DNA from: Pseudobutyrivibrio xylanivorans DSM 14809
GTDB taxonomy: Bacteria > Bacillota > Clostridia > Lachnospirales > Lachnospiraceae
Assembly (NCBI RefSeq): GCF_900141825.1
Contig: NZ_FQYQ01000014.1
Span: 18,633-82,632 of the forward strand
DNA length: 64,000 bases
Direction of reading: 5' to 3'
Part shown: in pieces, positions 9,477 to 17,506 of the stretch
Numbering within the stretch: the stretch's first letter is position 1
Layout: each line of letters begins with the position of its first letter
Position numbers and translations under genes: made by a program
Notes under the pieces: generated by a model
Seen by the model: only the letters and a program-made list of their open reading frames with translations
What the model was told of the DNA's origin: nothing
The model's database searches: none

Positions 9477-9616
9477 GCATGGTCAATATAAATCACATGC
9501 TCCCGCAGGCCATCTCCCATACTCGAGCAAGGGAACCTTCCCGCCCGGTGTAGGCCCCTCCCTTGCTCGGCATGGGGCCCTCCTGCTAGCGCCTACCTAG
9601 TTTACTTAGACCATGC
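9477..9616 (-). ncRNA. Structured ncRNA candidate, 6S-like architecture
   Basis: A GC-rich island in an AT-rich gap between carD and rnpB. GCATGGTC 9477-9484 pairs perfectly with GACCATGC 9609-9616. CGAGCAAGGGA 9524-9534 pairs with TCCCTTGCTCG 9559-9569, extended by CCCAT with ATGGG. GCAGG 9505-9509 pairs with CCTGC 9582-9586. The layout is a closing stem, an unpaired bubble of about 15-20 bases on each side, then a long terminal arm, which is the 6S RNA plan. On the minus strand GGGCCCC..CCGAGC and GGCCTGCGGG loosely recall conserved 6S bubble sequences. Strand and identity are inferred; it may be another RNA. Confidence 0.45.
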
Positions 9617-9661
9617 TATTTATTAAGCACATTATCACAGCTTATACAAACGATAAAAAAA

Positions 9662-9998
9662 AGGCCCGACTGTGAGCCGGGTTATGTCTTTTAAAGTAGT
9701 CATCTATCTAGGACTGCTGTTGCCAACAGCCTCAAGCGTTCAACCTGGTGCTGGCGGGCCGCGTACGCACCGTTTAGAACTTGCTTCGGATGGGGTTTAC
9801 ATGGCTACCGCTGTTACCAGCGATACGGTGGTCTCTTACACCGCCTTTCCACCCTTACCCGCATAAGCGGGCGGTATATCTCTGTTGCACTATCCTTGGA
9901 GTTACCTCCACCGGCCGTTAGCCGGCATCCTTGCCCTGTGAAGCCCGGACTTTCCTCTCCCTGGCTATTACCACCAGGCAGCGACTACTCATCGGACC
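9662..9998 (-). ncRNA. rnpB: RNase P RNA, catalytic subunit
   Basis: About 337 nt on the minus strand. Universal bacterial RNase P segments are clear: GAGGAAAGTCCGGGCT near the 5' end, GGATAGTGCAACAGAGA, GAGACCACCG, AAACCCCATCCGAAGCAAG, TAGATAGATGACTAC, and ACATAACCCGGCT at the 3' end. The ends are set by helix P1 (GGTCCGATGAG at the 5' end with CTCACAGTCGGGCC at the 3' end). A T8 run directly follows (complement of 9655-9662), so the terminal hairpin also works as terminator. This RNA cleaves tRNA 5' leaders. Confidence 0.97.
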
Positions 9999-10022
9999 TT
10001 TATGAACTTTTTAGGTGTACTC

Positions 10023-11687
10023 TTATAGAATACATGAACCTCCAATAAACTCGCGAACCAGTGAATTGTTTGGAATTACATCTGGCGCCATTGGAAGGAA
10101 ATAATCCAAAAGCTTGATAAGACGCTTTGCCTCAGCATACATAGGATGATTAGGCTCAATAGCGTAAAGCATCGGATCGACATACAATTTTAGCACAGCC
10201 ATCTCATAAATTAAAGCTGTATTAAATATATAATCAGCCTTTTCCTGGAATGGGAAGATATTCTTCTCCTCTCCTCGGCGAACTGAGTCCCACATAGCAA
10301 TAGTTTCTTCTGCTGATGTAGCTCTTGTTCTGGCGTCTCTGACAATACGACGAATCAATCTACCATCTGCTGTAGATAGTGGATTGTGCTCATCAATAGA
10401 AAGCTGGGTCAAGGCAGAAAGATAAATCTTATATTTAGATTCTGCTGGCAGCGATGAGCTCATTCTGTCATTAAGACCATGAATACCTTCGATAACAAGA
10501 ATATCATTCTTGCCCAGCTGCATGTAATGGTCATTATACTCTCTTTTACCAATTTTGAAATTAAAATTTGGTAAAAGAACACGTTCTCCATTAAGGAGCT
10601 TTACCATGCACTCGTTGAAATAAGGAATATCAAGACCTTCAATTGCCTCAAAATCCTTCTCGCCATACTCATCGATAGGCATCTGATCTCTGTTTAAATA
10701 GAAATCATCCAGTGGAAGTGGATGTGGAACACAGCCCAATGCTCTAAGCTGAGCTGAAAGCTTGTGAGAAAATGTGGTCTTTCCTGATGATGAAGGACCT
10801 GCCATCATGACAAATTTTATATCCTTATTTGCTGCGATGTTGGCTGCTAATTCACCAATATTTCTCTCGAAAATTGCTTCCTGGGAAAGGACTAAATCCC
10901 TAATCTTTCCTTTGGCAATGACTTCATTTAATGCGCCTACTGTAGGCACACCCATTATCTGACCAAAGTCAGAAGCAGCCTGCTGAACGCAAAAAAGCTT
11001 CATAGGCTTTTTAAACTCAGCAACAACTCTTGTGTCGATGCCTGGAAGACTTCCATCTGGATACATAAGCATGAAGCCATTCTCGAATTTGATCAGGTCA
11101 AAATACTTAAGATATTTAGTAGACGGTACCATATAGCCATAGAAATAGTCTATACAGCCATCTAAATCATATACATTAATATTTGAGCTGGTTCGGTATT
11201 TTAAAAGCTGCTCCTTATCCTTCATATTGAAGCTGTGGAACATCTCCTTGGCCTGAGTAGTCTTGATGGAATACTTCTTAAGAGGTAAATCCTTCTCAAC
11301 CAAATCAAGCATTACCTTTTTCAGCTCCTGCAAATCCTCTTCTGTAATCTCGCCAACGCCCTCCAAAGTACAGAAATCACCCTGTCCAAGAGAATGCTCG
11401 ACTCTGAGATATGGATTTGCTGGCAATGGATAAACATCCATAAGAGCTCGCTGAAGAAGAAATACTACACTTCGTCTATAGGCTCTGCGTCCATCCTTAT
11501 CAGCTGTTGTAAGAAACTGTAAATCTGCCACACCTGTAACAGCTTTGCTAAGCTCAGTAAGGCTTCCCTTGTACTTTGCGAGTACAATATCATCCTTGTA
11601 CTCAGACTGATGCTTGGCTGCGATGTCTACTAATCGTGTGCCTTCCTCGTAAGTTTCTTCATTGCCGCCTATAATTACTTTCGCCAT
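10023..11687 (-). CDS. Nucleoside kinase with TGS-like N-terminus (uridine kinase family)
   Basis: A 554-residue protein. Residues 1-60 resemble a TGS/ThrRS N-terminal domain and the next part resembles a ThrRS editing-like domain. The C-terminal half is a phosphoribulokinase/uridine kinase P-loop NTPase with Walker A GPSSSGKTTF (about residue 295), a PLPLDDFYLNRDQM substrate motif and VIEGIHGLND. This fusion is common in Clostridia and annotated as a nucleoside kinase, so phosphorylation of uridine or cytidine is likely but the exact substrate is open. The start follows GGAGGGGAAGG. It lies 14 bases after trmK, in the rpoD unit. Confidence 0.87.
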   Translation of the reverse strand: MAKVIIGGNEETYEEGTRLVDIAAKHQSEYKDDIVLAKYKGSLTELSKAVTGVADLQFLTTADKDGRRAYRRSVVFLLQRALMDVYPLPANPYLRVEHSLGQGDFCTLEGVGEITEEDLQELKKVMLDLVEKDLPLKKYSIKTTQAKEMFHSFNMKDKEQLLKYRTSSNINVYDLDGCIDYFYGYMVPSTKYLKYFDLIKFENGFMLMYPDGSLPGIDTRVVAEFKKPMKLFCVQQAASDFGQIMGVPTVGALNEVIAKGKIRDLVLSQEAIFERNIGELAANIAANKDIKFVMMAGPSSSGKTTFSHKLSAQLRALGCVPHPLPLDDFYLNRDQMPIDEYGEKDFEAIEGLDIPYFNECMVKLLNGERVLLPNFNFKIGKREYNDHYMQLGKNDILVIEGIHGLNDRMSSSLPAESKYKIYLSALTQLSIDEHNPLSTADGRLIRRIVRDARTRATSAEETIAMWDSVRRGEEKNIFPFQEKADYIFNTALIYEMAVLKLYVDPMLYAIEPNHPMYAEAKRLIKLLDYFLPMAPDVIPNNSLVREFIGGSCIL

Positions 11688-11701
11688 AGTTCCTTCCCCT
11701 C

Positions 11702-12409
11702 CTACAGTGAATTTTTGATTTGGGTTATTATTTCAAGCTTGGCTCTAAGCTCCTGACATCTTGCTAATGCAGCCTCGGAAGCGCCCCCTTGCTCAAGCTT
11801 GTTAATAATTGAGCTATATTCACTTTCATTTTTATCCAAAAACTTAATTAAAAGCTCTGGTGCCTTTTCTATGACCTTAGGTCCGTATTCAAGCTGGGCA
11901 GTGTTATAGGTCACACGTTTGCTCTCATCAGCCTCATAATGAAACTTAATAATAGGATATATCTTGTTTTCCTCACAGGTAAGGTCTTCATCATCAATAA
12001 CAAAGCCCTGTTCCATAAGGAAGGTTCTAAGCTCTAAGTATTCTGACTGTGGCTCAATAATCATAAGCCTAGCAGATTTTGCAACAGCAATACCTGCACT
12101 GATTATCCTTTGAATGAGAGCGCCGCCCATGCCACAAATGCATATGACATCTGCCTCATCTGGTGATAGTTTTGCAAGTCCGTCAGACAATCTAAGGTCA
12201 GACTGGTCCAAGAAGCCTGCAGCCTGGATGTTTTCTGAGGCCTTACTAAGAGGCCCCTTGTTGACATCCATTGGAATCACCTTTTTTGCAACACCGTTTT
12301 CAAGAAGTGCGATGCTGAGATATCCATGGTCACAGCCTACATCTGCAACGGTGTCACAGGCAGGAATCATGTCATATACAATTTGTAATCTTGGTGACAA
12401 TTTTATCAT
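11702..12409 (-). CDS. trmK: tRNA (adenine(22)-N1)-methyltransferase TrmK
   Basis: A 235-residue Rossmann methyltransferase that makes m1A22 in tRNA. The SAM-binding motif VADVGCDHGYLSIAL is at residues 18-32, followed by the family hallmarks DVNKGPLSKASENI and ICGMGGALI. The C-terminal helices are typical of TrmK. The position directly behind rpoD is conserved in many Firmicutes, which supports the call. It starts 26 bases after the rpoD stop. Confidence 0.92.
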   Translation of the reverse strand: MIKLSPRLQIVYDMIPACDTVADVGCDHGYLSIALLENGVAKKVIPMDVNKGPLSKASENIQAAGFLDQSDLRLSDGLAKLSPDEADVICICGMGGALIQRIISAGIAVAKSARLMIIEPQSEYLELRTFLMEQGFVIDDEDLTCEENKIYPIIKFHYEADESKRVTYNTAQLEYGPKVIEKAPELLIKFLDKNESEYSSIINKLEQGGASEAALARCQELRAKLEIITQIKNSL

Positions 12410-12435
12410 TTAATTGTGTACAATCCTTGTTATGT

Positions 12436-13836
12436 TTACTGATCAAGGTAATCCTTGAGCTTGCGGCTGCGGCTTGGGTGACGAAGCTTTCTAAGTGCCT
12501 TTGCTTCAATCTGACGGATACGCTCACGTGTAACGTTGAACTCCTTACCTACCTCTTCAAGTGTGCGAGCCTTGCCATCCTCAAGACCAAATCTGAGGAT
12601 AAGTACGCGCTGCTCACGCTCTGTAAGTGTATCGAGAACCTCGTGAAGCTGTTCCTTTAAAAGTGTAAATGTAGCAGCTTCTGCTGGAACTGGTACGTTC
12701 TCGTCTGGAAGGAAGTCTCCAAGGTGGCTATCTTCCTCCTCACCGATTGGTGTCTCAAGAGAAACTGGCTCCTGAGAAATCTTAAGAATCTCATGTACTC
12801 TGTCTACAGTAATTCCCATTGCTGCAGCGATTTCCTCTGGAGTAGGTTCACGGCCGTACTCCTGGAGTAACTGTCTAGAAACTCTGATGAGTTTGTTGAT
12901 AGTCTCAACCATATGTACAGGGATACGAATTGTACGGGCCTGATCTGCGATAGCACGTGTGATAGCCTGACGAATCCACCATGTAGCATATGTAGAGAAC
13001 TTATATCCCTTGTGGTAATCGAACTTTTCTACAGCCTTCATAAGACCAAGGTTACCTTCCTGAATAAGATCAAGGAAAAGCATACCACGGCCAACGTAAC
13101 GCTTAGCGATAGAAACTACAAGACGAAGGTTTGCCTCAGCAAGCTTATTCTTAGCCTCCTGATCACCTTCCTCCATACGCTGAGCAAGCTCAACCTCTTC
13201 CTCTGCAGAAAGAAGTGGTACTTTACCGATTTCCTTAAGGTACATACGTACAGGATCCTCAATGCTGACAGAATCAGGCACTGACATGTCGATGTCTTCT
13301 AAATCCTCATCATCACTTGCAAGTAAAAGTGCATCTGAAGGGCCAGATGAGAAGTTTACATCGATACCCTTCTTATCAAGGTAAGTAAGGATGCGCTCCA
13401 TCTGCTTTGCATCAATCTTATAGTCCTTTAAGAACTCTGAAATCTCGTAATCTTCAAGGATATTCTTTTGAGACTTAGCAATTTTGATAAGCTCAGTAAC
13501 CTTTGAATCAAGCTCATCACTACCGAATGAATCGATGTCATCATCCTCATCTTCATCATCCATATCCATAGATGTCTTTGCACCTACTGATGCAAGGAAT
13601 TCATCTACATCATCATCCTCTGTCTCATCGATGTTGTCGAAATCATGCTCATCGAACTCAAGGTCCTCAGCTGAAATTTCTTCGAGATCGCCAAAATCAA
13701 CGTCTTTATCATCGGATTCAGCATCCTCGATATCGTCTACGTCCTCAGCATCTGCTTCTGCTTCAGCTAAAAATGCTTCTGCAGCAGCATTTAAATCTCC
13801 GTTTTCGATTAACTCATCTACTTTCTTCTTTGCCAT
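12436..13836 (-). CDS. rpoD: RNA polymerase primary sigma factor RpoD/SigA
   Basis: Primary sigma-70, 466 residues. The first 100 residues are strongly acidic (Asp/Glu-rich, like region 1.1 but longer than in Bacillus). Region 1.2 begins near [17 protein letters not shown]; region 2 contains [16 protein letters not shown] and the -10-binding [13 protein letters not shown]; region 4.2 contains the helix-turn-helix [17 protein letters not shown]. The start follows AGAAAGGAAC. It sits between dnaG and trmK in the classic macromolecular synthesis operon. Confidence 0.98.
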   Translation of the reverse strand: MAKKKVDELIENGDLNAAAEAFLAEAEADAEDVDDIEDAESDDKDVDFGDLEEISAEDLEFDEHDFDNIDETEDDDVDEFLASVGAKTSMDMDDEDEDDDIDSFGSDELDSKVTELIKIAKSQKNILEDYEISEFLKDYKIDAKQMERILTYLDKKGIDVNFSSGPSDALLLASDDEDLEDIDMSVPDSVSIEDPVRMYLKEIGKVPLLSAEEEVELAQRMEEGDQEAKNKLAEANLRLVVSIAKRYVGRGMLFLDLIQEGNLGLMKAVEKFDYHKGYKFSTYATWWIRQAITRAIADQARTIRIPVHMVETINKLIRVSRQLLQEYGREPTPEEIAAAMGITVDRVHEILKISQEPVSLETPIGEEEDSHLGDFLPDENVPVPAEAATFTLLKEQLHEVLDTLTEREQRVLILRFGLEDGKARTLEEVGKEFNVTRERIRQIEAKALRKLRHPSRSRKLKDYLDQ

Positions 13837-13848
13837 TTTTGTTCCTTT

Positions 13849-15621
13849 CTAAAGTGAAATGTCTAAACGCTCAAGGCGTTGTAGTGTCTTCTTCCCCTCC
13901 ACAAGGCTTTTTAAATCGGCTCCATTTTTCTGGGCCAGCTCAAGGGAGTTCTTCTTTATTCTAAGCAGAGTCTCTTTAAGAGCCTTGCTAAGATCACTGT
14001 TATCGGTAAGCTCTCCAACTGTGGTATTGAACAGGGCCGCGACTGTTTTGCGCTCCTCATCCTCCATGAACAAATCAACGATTCTCGCTGTATCCACTGG
14101 ATTTCCTTCATCACAGTATTTGAAAACTTCTTCTGCTACCGTCCGGTATACCCCGGCTTCGAAATCCTCTGGATTCACATAAAGCGAAATCTTCGGATAA
14201 ACATCTGGGGTCTCAACCAGCCATGTAAGCAGTAGCCTTTGGGACATTTTCATGCCATCATCCTTAGGCTTTAATGACTTTTTCTGGTAGTCATCACCTG
14301 AGCCCAACTCTCTTCTGGCTGTAATGCCAGACTGACCAAGCTCCAATATATATTTAGCCAACGCATCCTTAGGGATGTTGAATTTGGCTGCTACAGACTC
14401 TGTGTAGTTTTCCCGCTCAAGCTGAGTAGGAAACTCCATAACAATCATTCGGGCCGCTTCCTTTTGGAAGTCTGACTTCTTTTCAGGATCAGTCATGTCG
14501 TAATTATTCTGAAGCATGCGAACCTGATACATAAAGCTGTTCTCGGCGTTTTGAATGCGCTTTTCATATTCCTCAGCTCCAAGATTCTTGATGAACTCAT
14601 CAGGATCTTTGTAAGGACTCATGTTGATGATTCGACATGAAATACCGGCATTTTTAAGGATTGGTATTGCTCGAAGAGCTGCCTTCTGACCTGCACCATC
14701 TGAATCGTAGCTAAGGTAAACATCCTTAACATATCTTTTAAGCATGCCTGCATGACCTTCTGTAAGGGCTGTACCAAGTGATGCAACCGCATTATCAAAG
14801 CCAGCCTGATGCAAGGATATGACATCCATGTAGCCTTCGCACAGTATAAACTGTTCACGTCTGGTCTTTCTGGCGAAATATAATCCAAACAGAGTCTTTG
14901 ATTTGTTGAAAATCTCCGTTTCTGGAGAATTCAAATATTTAGGCTCTCCGTCTCCCATTACTCGACCACCAAAGGCAACAACCTTTCCATTTGCATCGAA
15001 TATAGGAAACATAGCTCGATTCCAGAATTTGTCATGACCGCCACGTTTCTCATCGATAGTGACAAGACCACAATCCTTTAAAATGTTGTCATCATAGCCC
15101 TTTTCCCTGAGATATTTATAAAGGGAATCGGAATACTTGCTAGTGCAACCCAAACCGAACTTATGCATGGTGTCTGGTGTTAATTCACGTTTTGTAAAAT
15201 ATTCCATGGCCTGCTTTCCAGCATCGGAGCGAAGCATCTTGTAATAGTAGGCCGCCGCATCCTTATTTATTTCAAATAAGCGGCTGCGTCTGTCGGCACG
15301 CTGTCGTTCCTGTGCTGTAAGCTCTCTTTGCGGTAGGGTAACGCCGCACCTAGGTGCAAGCTCTTCCACAGCTTCCTTGAAGGTCATATTTTCATAATCC
15401 ATCAAAAAGCTGAATACATTTCCGCCCTTTCCACAACCGAAGCAATAATACATCTGCTTCTGTGGACTTACAGAAAATGAACCTGTTTTTTCATTATGAA
15501 AGGGACACAAGCCAAAATACTGGCTACCCTTTTTTTGTAAGTTAACATATTGCGAGATTACATCAACGATGTTGGTGCGATTGCGCACCTCCTCGACAAC
15601 TTCCTCTGGATAAATTGCCAT
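13849..15621 (-). CDS. dnaG: DNA primase DnaG
   Basis: Makes RNA primers at replication forks, 590 residues. The CHC2 zinc ribbon is at C39, H42, C60 and C63. The Toprim core follows with LCEGYMDVISLHQ and LSYDSDGAGQKAA. The C-terminal helicase-binding domain is present. The ATG follows TTAGGAAGAATA, and the stop lies 12 bases before the rpoD ATG. Confidence 0.98.
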   Translation of the reverse strand: MAIYPEEVVEEVRNRTNIVDVISQYVNLQKKGSQYFGLCPFHNEKTGSFSVSPQKQMYYCFGCGKGGNVFSFLMDYENMTFKEAVEELAPRCGVTLPQRELTAQERQRADRRSRLFEINKDAAAYYYKMLRSDAGKQAMEYFTKRELTPDTMHKFGLGCTSKYSDSLYKYLREKGYDDNILKDCGLVTIDEKRGGHDKFWNRAMFPIFDANGKVVAFGGRVMGDGEPKYLNSPETEIFNKSKTLFGLYFARKTRREQFILCEGYMDVISLHQAGFDNAVASLGTALTEGHAGMLKRYVKDVYLSYDSDGAGQKAALRAIPILKNAGISCRIINMSPYKDPDEFIKNLGAEEYEKRIQNAENSFMYQVRMLQNNYDMTDPEKKSDFQKEAARMIVMEFPTQLERENYTESVAAKFNIPKDALAKYILELGQSGITARRELGSGDDYQKKSLKPKDDGMKMSQRLLLTWLVETPDVYPKISLYVNPEDFEAGVYRTVAEEVFKYCDEGNPVDTARIVDLFMEDEERKTVAALFNTTVGELTDNSDLSKALKETLLRIKKNSLELAQKNGADLKSLVEGKKTLQRLERLDISL

Positions 15622-15651
15622 TATTCTTCCTAACTTACTAAATTTATTAAA

Positions 15652-16668
15652 TTAAAATCCATCGACAATCCATGCCTTTGGCATAAAGTATTCGTTGAAT
15701 TTTGTAATGCAATACTGATCTGTCATTCCTGAAATGTAATCACAGATAATGCGCTCCTGAGATTCTCCATCATCCTCCATAGCACGGTATCTATCAGGCA
15801 GTTCATCAAAGTGAACCTGATAATACTCGAAAAGCTCGCGAATCATACGCTTTGCCTTTACCTCTTCTACCTTTGCAATAGAGTCCTTATAAACATTTGC
15901 AAACATGAAATCTCTCAGTTCTTTCATAGCCTCAGCGATTTCAGGTGACATTTTAATCTCTGGGCTGTTCTGACTGCTGATAATAACGTCGTGGATAAGA
16001 GTATCCAAACGAACCGCAGAAGTCATACCAAGTGTTTTTCTTACGCTCATAGGAATTGATTCCTCGGTAAGAATCTGTGCGCGGATTGCATCATCCACAT
16101 CACTGTTTACATAGGCAATCTTATCGGAAAGGCGCACAATCTGCCCTTCTGGAGTGGCTGGGTGACCTTCTGTCTGGTGATTTCGGATGCCATCACGAAC
16201 CTCCCAGGTGAGATTCAAGCCCTGACCGCCCTTTTCCAGCTTTTCAACTATACGGACGCTTTGTTCTGAGTGCACAAACCCAGTGGAGCACATAGCATTA
16301 AGCTGCGCCTCACCTGCATGTCCAAATGGGGTGTGACCCAAATCGTGCCCTAAAGCAATTGCCTCTACCAAATCCTCGTTAAGTCTCAAAGCCTTTGCAA
16401 TGGTTCTGGCATTCTGTGAAACTTCCAATGTGTGAGATAATCTGGTTCTGTAATGATCTCCTTGCGGAGTGAGAAAAACTTGAGTCTTGTTCTTCAGTCG
16501 GCGAAATGCCTTGCTGTGAAGAATTCTGTCTCGATCCCTCTGAAATAGAGGACGGATATCACATTGTGGCTCGTCCTTTTCACGACCACGTGAATTTTCA
16601 TTGAGTGTGGCATAAGGGCTTAAAGTCTCCCTTTCCATCTGCTCAATCATTTCTCGAATTGTGCCCAT
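15652..16668 (-). CDS. dgt: dGTPase-like dNTP triphosphohydrolase
   Basis: HD-domain hydrolase that removes triphosphate from deoxynucleotides, 338 residues. The motif HTLEVSQNARTIAKAL followed by GHDLGHTPFGHAGE gives the H...HD...D metal ligands, and SKAFRRLKNKTQVF is the N-terminal dGTPase signature. I start at ATG 16668 (MGTIREMIEQ) because GGGAGG lies just upstream; the frame stays open to 16776 but that extension has no ribosome site. It is first in the dgt-dnaG-rpoD-trmK cluster. Confidence 0.92.
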   Translation of the reverse strand: MGTIREMIEQMERETLSPYATLNENSRGREKDEPQCDIRPLFQRDRDRILHSKAFRRLKNKTQVFLTPQGDHYRTRLSHTLEVSQNARTIAKALRLNEDLVEAIALGHDLGHTPFGHAGEAQLNAMCSTGFVHSEQSVRIVEKLEKGGQGLNLTWEVRDGIRNHQTEGHPATPEGQIVRLSDKIAYVNSDVDDAIRAQILTEESIPMSVRKTLGMTSAVRLDTLIHDVIISSQNSPEIKMSPEIAEAMKELRDFMFANVYKDSIAKVEEVKAKRMIRELFEYYQVHFDELPDRYRAMEDDGESQERIICDYISGMTDQYCITKFNEYFMPKAWIVDGF

Positions 16669-16760
16669 TTTAGCCTCCCAATCATGTAAAAACACACTTC
16701 TAAAAAACATATTACTCAAAAAAAAAGGATATCCTTTTTTATTTGAAAGAAATATTAATA

Positions 16761-16827
16761 GTTCCATCTTCTGCAAAAAAATACCTCTCAGGAAACCTGA
16801 GAGGTATTTTTATGCAGAAGATGGGAC
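16761..16827. repeat. 32-bp inverted repeat forming the terminator and copying the tRNA-Leu 3' end
   Basis: Arms 16761-16792 and 16796-16827 are inverted copies with two mismatches in 32 bases and an AAA loop. The inner part (CCTCTCAGG/CCTGAGAGG) followed by a T-run on the minus strand is a Rho-independent terminator for the tRNA gene. The outer 15 bases of the right arm are the 3' acceptor and T-arm end of the tRNA gene itself, so the left arm is an inverted copy of that end. Confidence 0.85.
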
Positions 16828-16896
16828 TTGAACCCACACGATATTGCTACCACAGGCACCTGAAGCCTGCGCGTCTGCCAATTCCGCCACTTCTGC
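16813..16896 (-). tRNA. tRNA-Leu (anticodon CAG)
   Basis: Minus-strand 84-nt class II tRNA. Acceptor GCAGAAG pairs with CTTCTGC, the anticodon loop is TTCAGGT (CAG), a long variable arm is present, and the T-loop is GGTTCAAGTCC. CCA is not encoded. The promoter is at 16908-16936 and the terminator hairpin directly follows. Confidence 0.97.
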
Positions 16897-16907
16897 GAAC
16901 ATCTAGT

Positions 16908-16936
16908 ATTCTAAGGAATTATAGGTATGAAGTCAA
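16908..16936 (-). promoter_or_regulatory. Promoter of tRNA-Leu(CAG)
   Basis: The minus strand shows TTGACT (complement of 16931-16936), a 17-base spacer, and TAGAAT (complement of 16908-16913). Transcription would start a few bases before the mature tRNA 5' end at 16896. Confidence 0.75.
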
Positions 16937-17057
16937 GGAAATTGTTGCATTTATTGGAAGGAACTTAACTCGCCTTTTTTGCAATCGTTAATTTTCACAA
17001 AACATCCTCTCGAACATTGAGCTATCTGACAATTATCTTGTATACACTATTTTTATC

Positions 17058-17085
17058 TTGCAATTCAAGGAGTGCGCGTTATAAT
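17058..17085 (+). promoter_or_regulatory. Near-consensus sigma-70 promoter of the repeat RNA
   Basis: TTGCAA at 17058-17063, a 16-base spacer, and TATAAT at 17080-17085. The predicted start is near 17092. It is among the best promoter matches in the window, yet no protein gene follows on this strand. Confidence 0.75.
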
Positions 17086-17122
17086 AATAAGTACAAAAAG
17101 ATGTTATAGAAAAAAAGAGAAA

Positions 17123-17390
17123 GGGAGGTACGGTCCACCAAAACATTAATTAGTTATTGAAATGGTTTTATTAAAATCTAGTGATTGGAGGTATGGTCCA
17201 CCAGAGGATTAATGTTAAAACCAAAGTTATTTGTTAAAATCTAGAGAATGGGGGGACAGTCCACCAGAGGTTTAAATTTTAACACACGCGACAATTTCAT
17301 TATGAGGTCCATCAATGATTAAAAGTTTTCAAATGGACAGCAACAATGAAAAATAAAGCTGAATGAGAGGTACAGTCCATTGGGATCGAA
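17123..17390 (+). repeat. Degenerate tandem repeat array, period 63 bp
   Basis: The core GTCCA(C/T) begins at 17133, 17196, 17259, 17307 and 17375, with spacings 63, 63, 48 and 68. Units 2 and 3 are most alike, sharing TTAAAATCTAG before and CCACCAGAGG after the core. Units 4 and 5 are decayed. The identical first two spacings point to tandem duplication. Confidence 0.75.
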
Positions 17391-17395
17391 TTTCA

Positions 17396-17449
17396 GGGGC
17401 GGCATCAGCTAGGAATCAAGAGATTTCGAGTTGGTGTCGCCCGTTTTTT
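17396..17449 (+). terminator. Rho-independent terminator of the repeat RNA
   Basis: GGGGCGGCATCAGCT (17396-17410) pairs with AGTTGGTGTCGCCC (17429-17442) using G-T wobbles, followed by G and T6 (17444-17449). Confidence 0.85.
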
Positions 17450-17455
17450 GTGCTC

Positions 17456-17488
17456 AAAAAAATCTAGGCAGAGCGAATTGCCCTGCCT
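17456..17488 (-). terminator. Terminator of the methyltransferase gene at 17507
   Basis: On the minus strand AGGCAGGGC-AATTC-GCTCTGCCT (17466-17488) is followed by AGATTTTTTT. It is convergent with the repeat-RNA terminator. Confidence 0.8.
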
Positions 17489-17506
17489 ATTATTATTCTT
17501 CCATTA

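Larger units (their letters stand above)
17092..17449 (+). ncRNA. Predicted plus-strand ncRNA with 63-bp tandem repeats
   Basis: About 358 nt lie between the promoter at 17058-17085 and the terminator at 17396-17449. No open frame longer than a few codons has a credible ribosome site. The body carries five copies of a GGAGGTAYGGTCCACC-like unit, so it looks like a dedicated noncoding transcript and not a leader. In two units GGAGG can pair with CCACC around a six-base loop, hiding Shine-Dalgarno-like sequence. I do not recognise a described RNA family. A short-peptide alternative cannot be excluded: units 2 and 3 share a frame ending in ..PPE(D/V)-stop. Confidence 0.55.

Noticed and set aside
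9672..9866. 64-codon plus-strand open frame
   Set aside because: It lies antisense to the RNase P RNA and has no ribosome site.
13484..13964. Ser-rich and His/Leu-rich plus-strand frames over rpoD/dnaG
   Set aside because: They are antisense shadows of the Asp/Glu-rich N-terminus of RpoD.
16669..16776. N-terminal extension of the dGTPase gene
   Set aside because: It has no ribosome site, and the GGGAGG before ATG 16668 decides the start.
17123..17390. CRISPR array
   Set aside because: Spacing near 63 bp is suggestive, but the repeats are degenerate, similarity runs into the spacers, the last spacings vary (48, 68) and no cas genes are near.
17365..17470. 34-codon frame starting at ATG in repeat unit 5
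   Set aside because: It reads through the terminator stem and has no similarity to known proteins.
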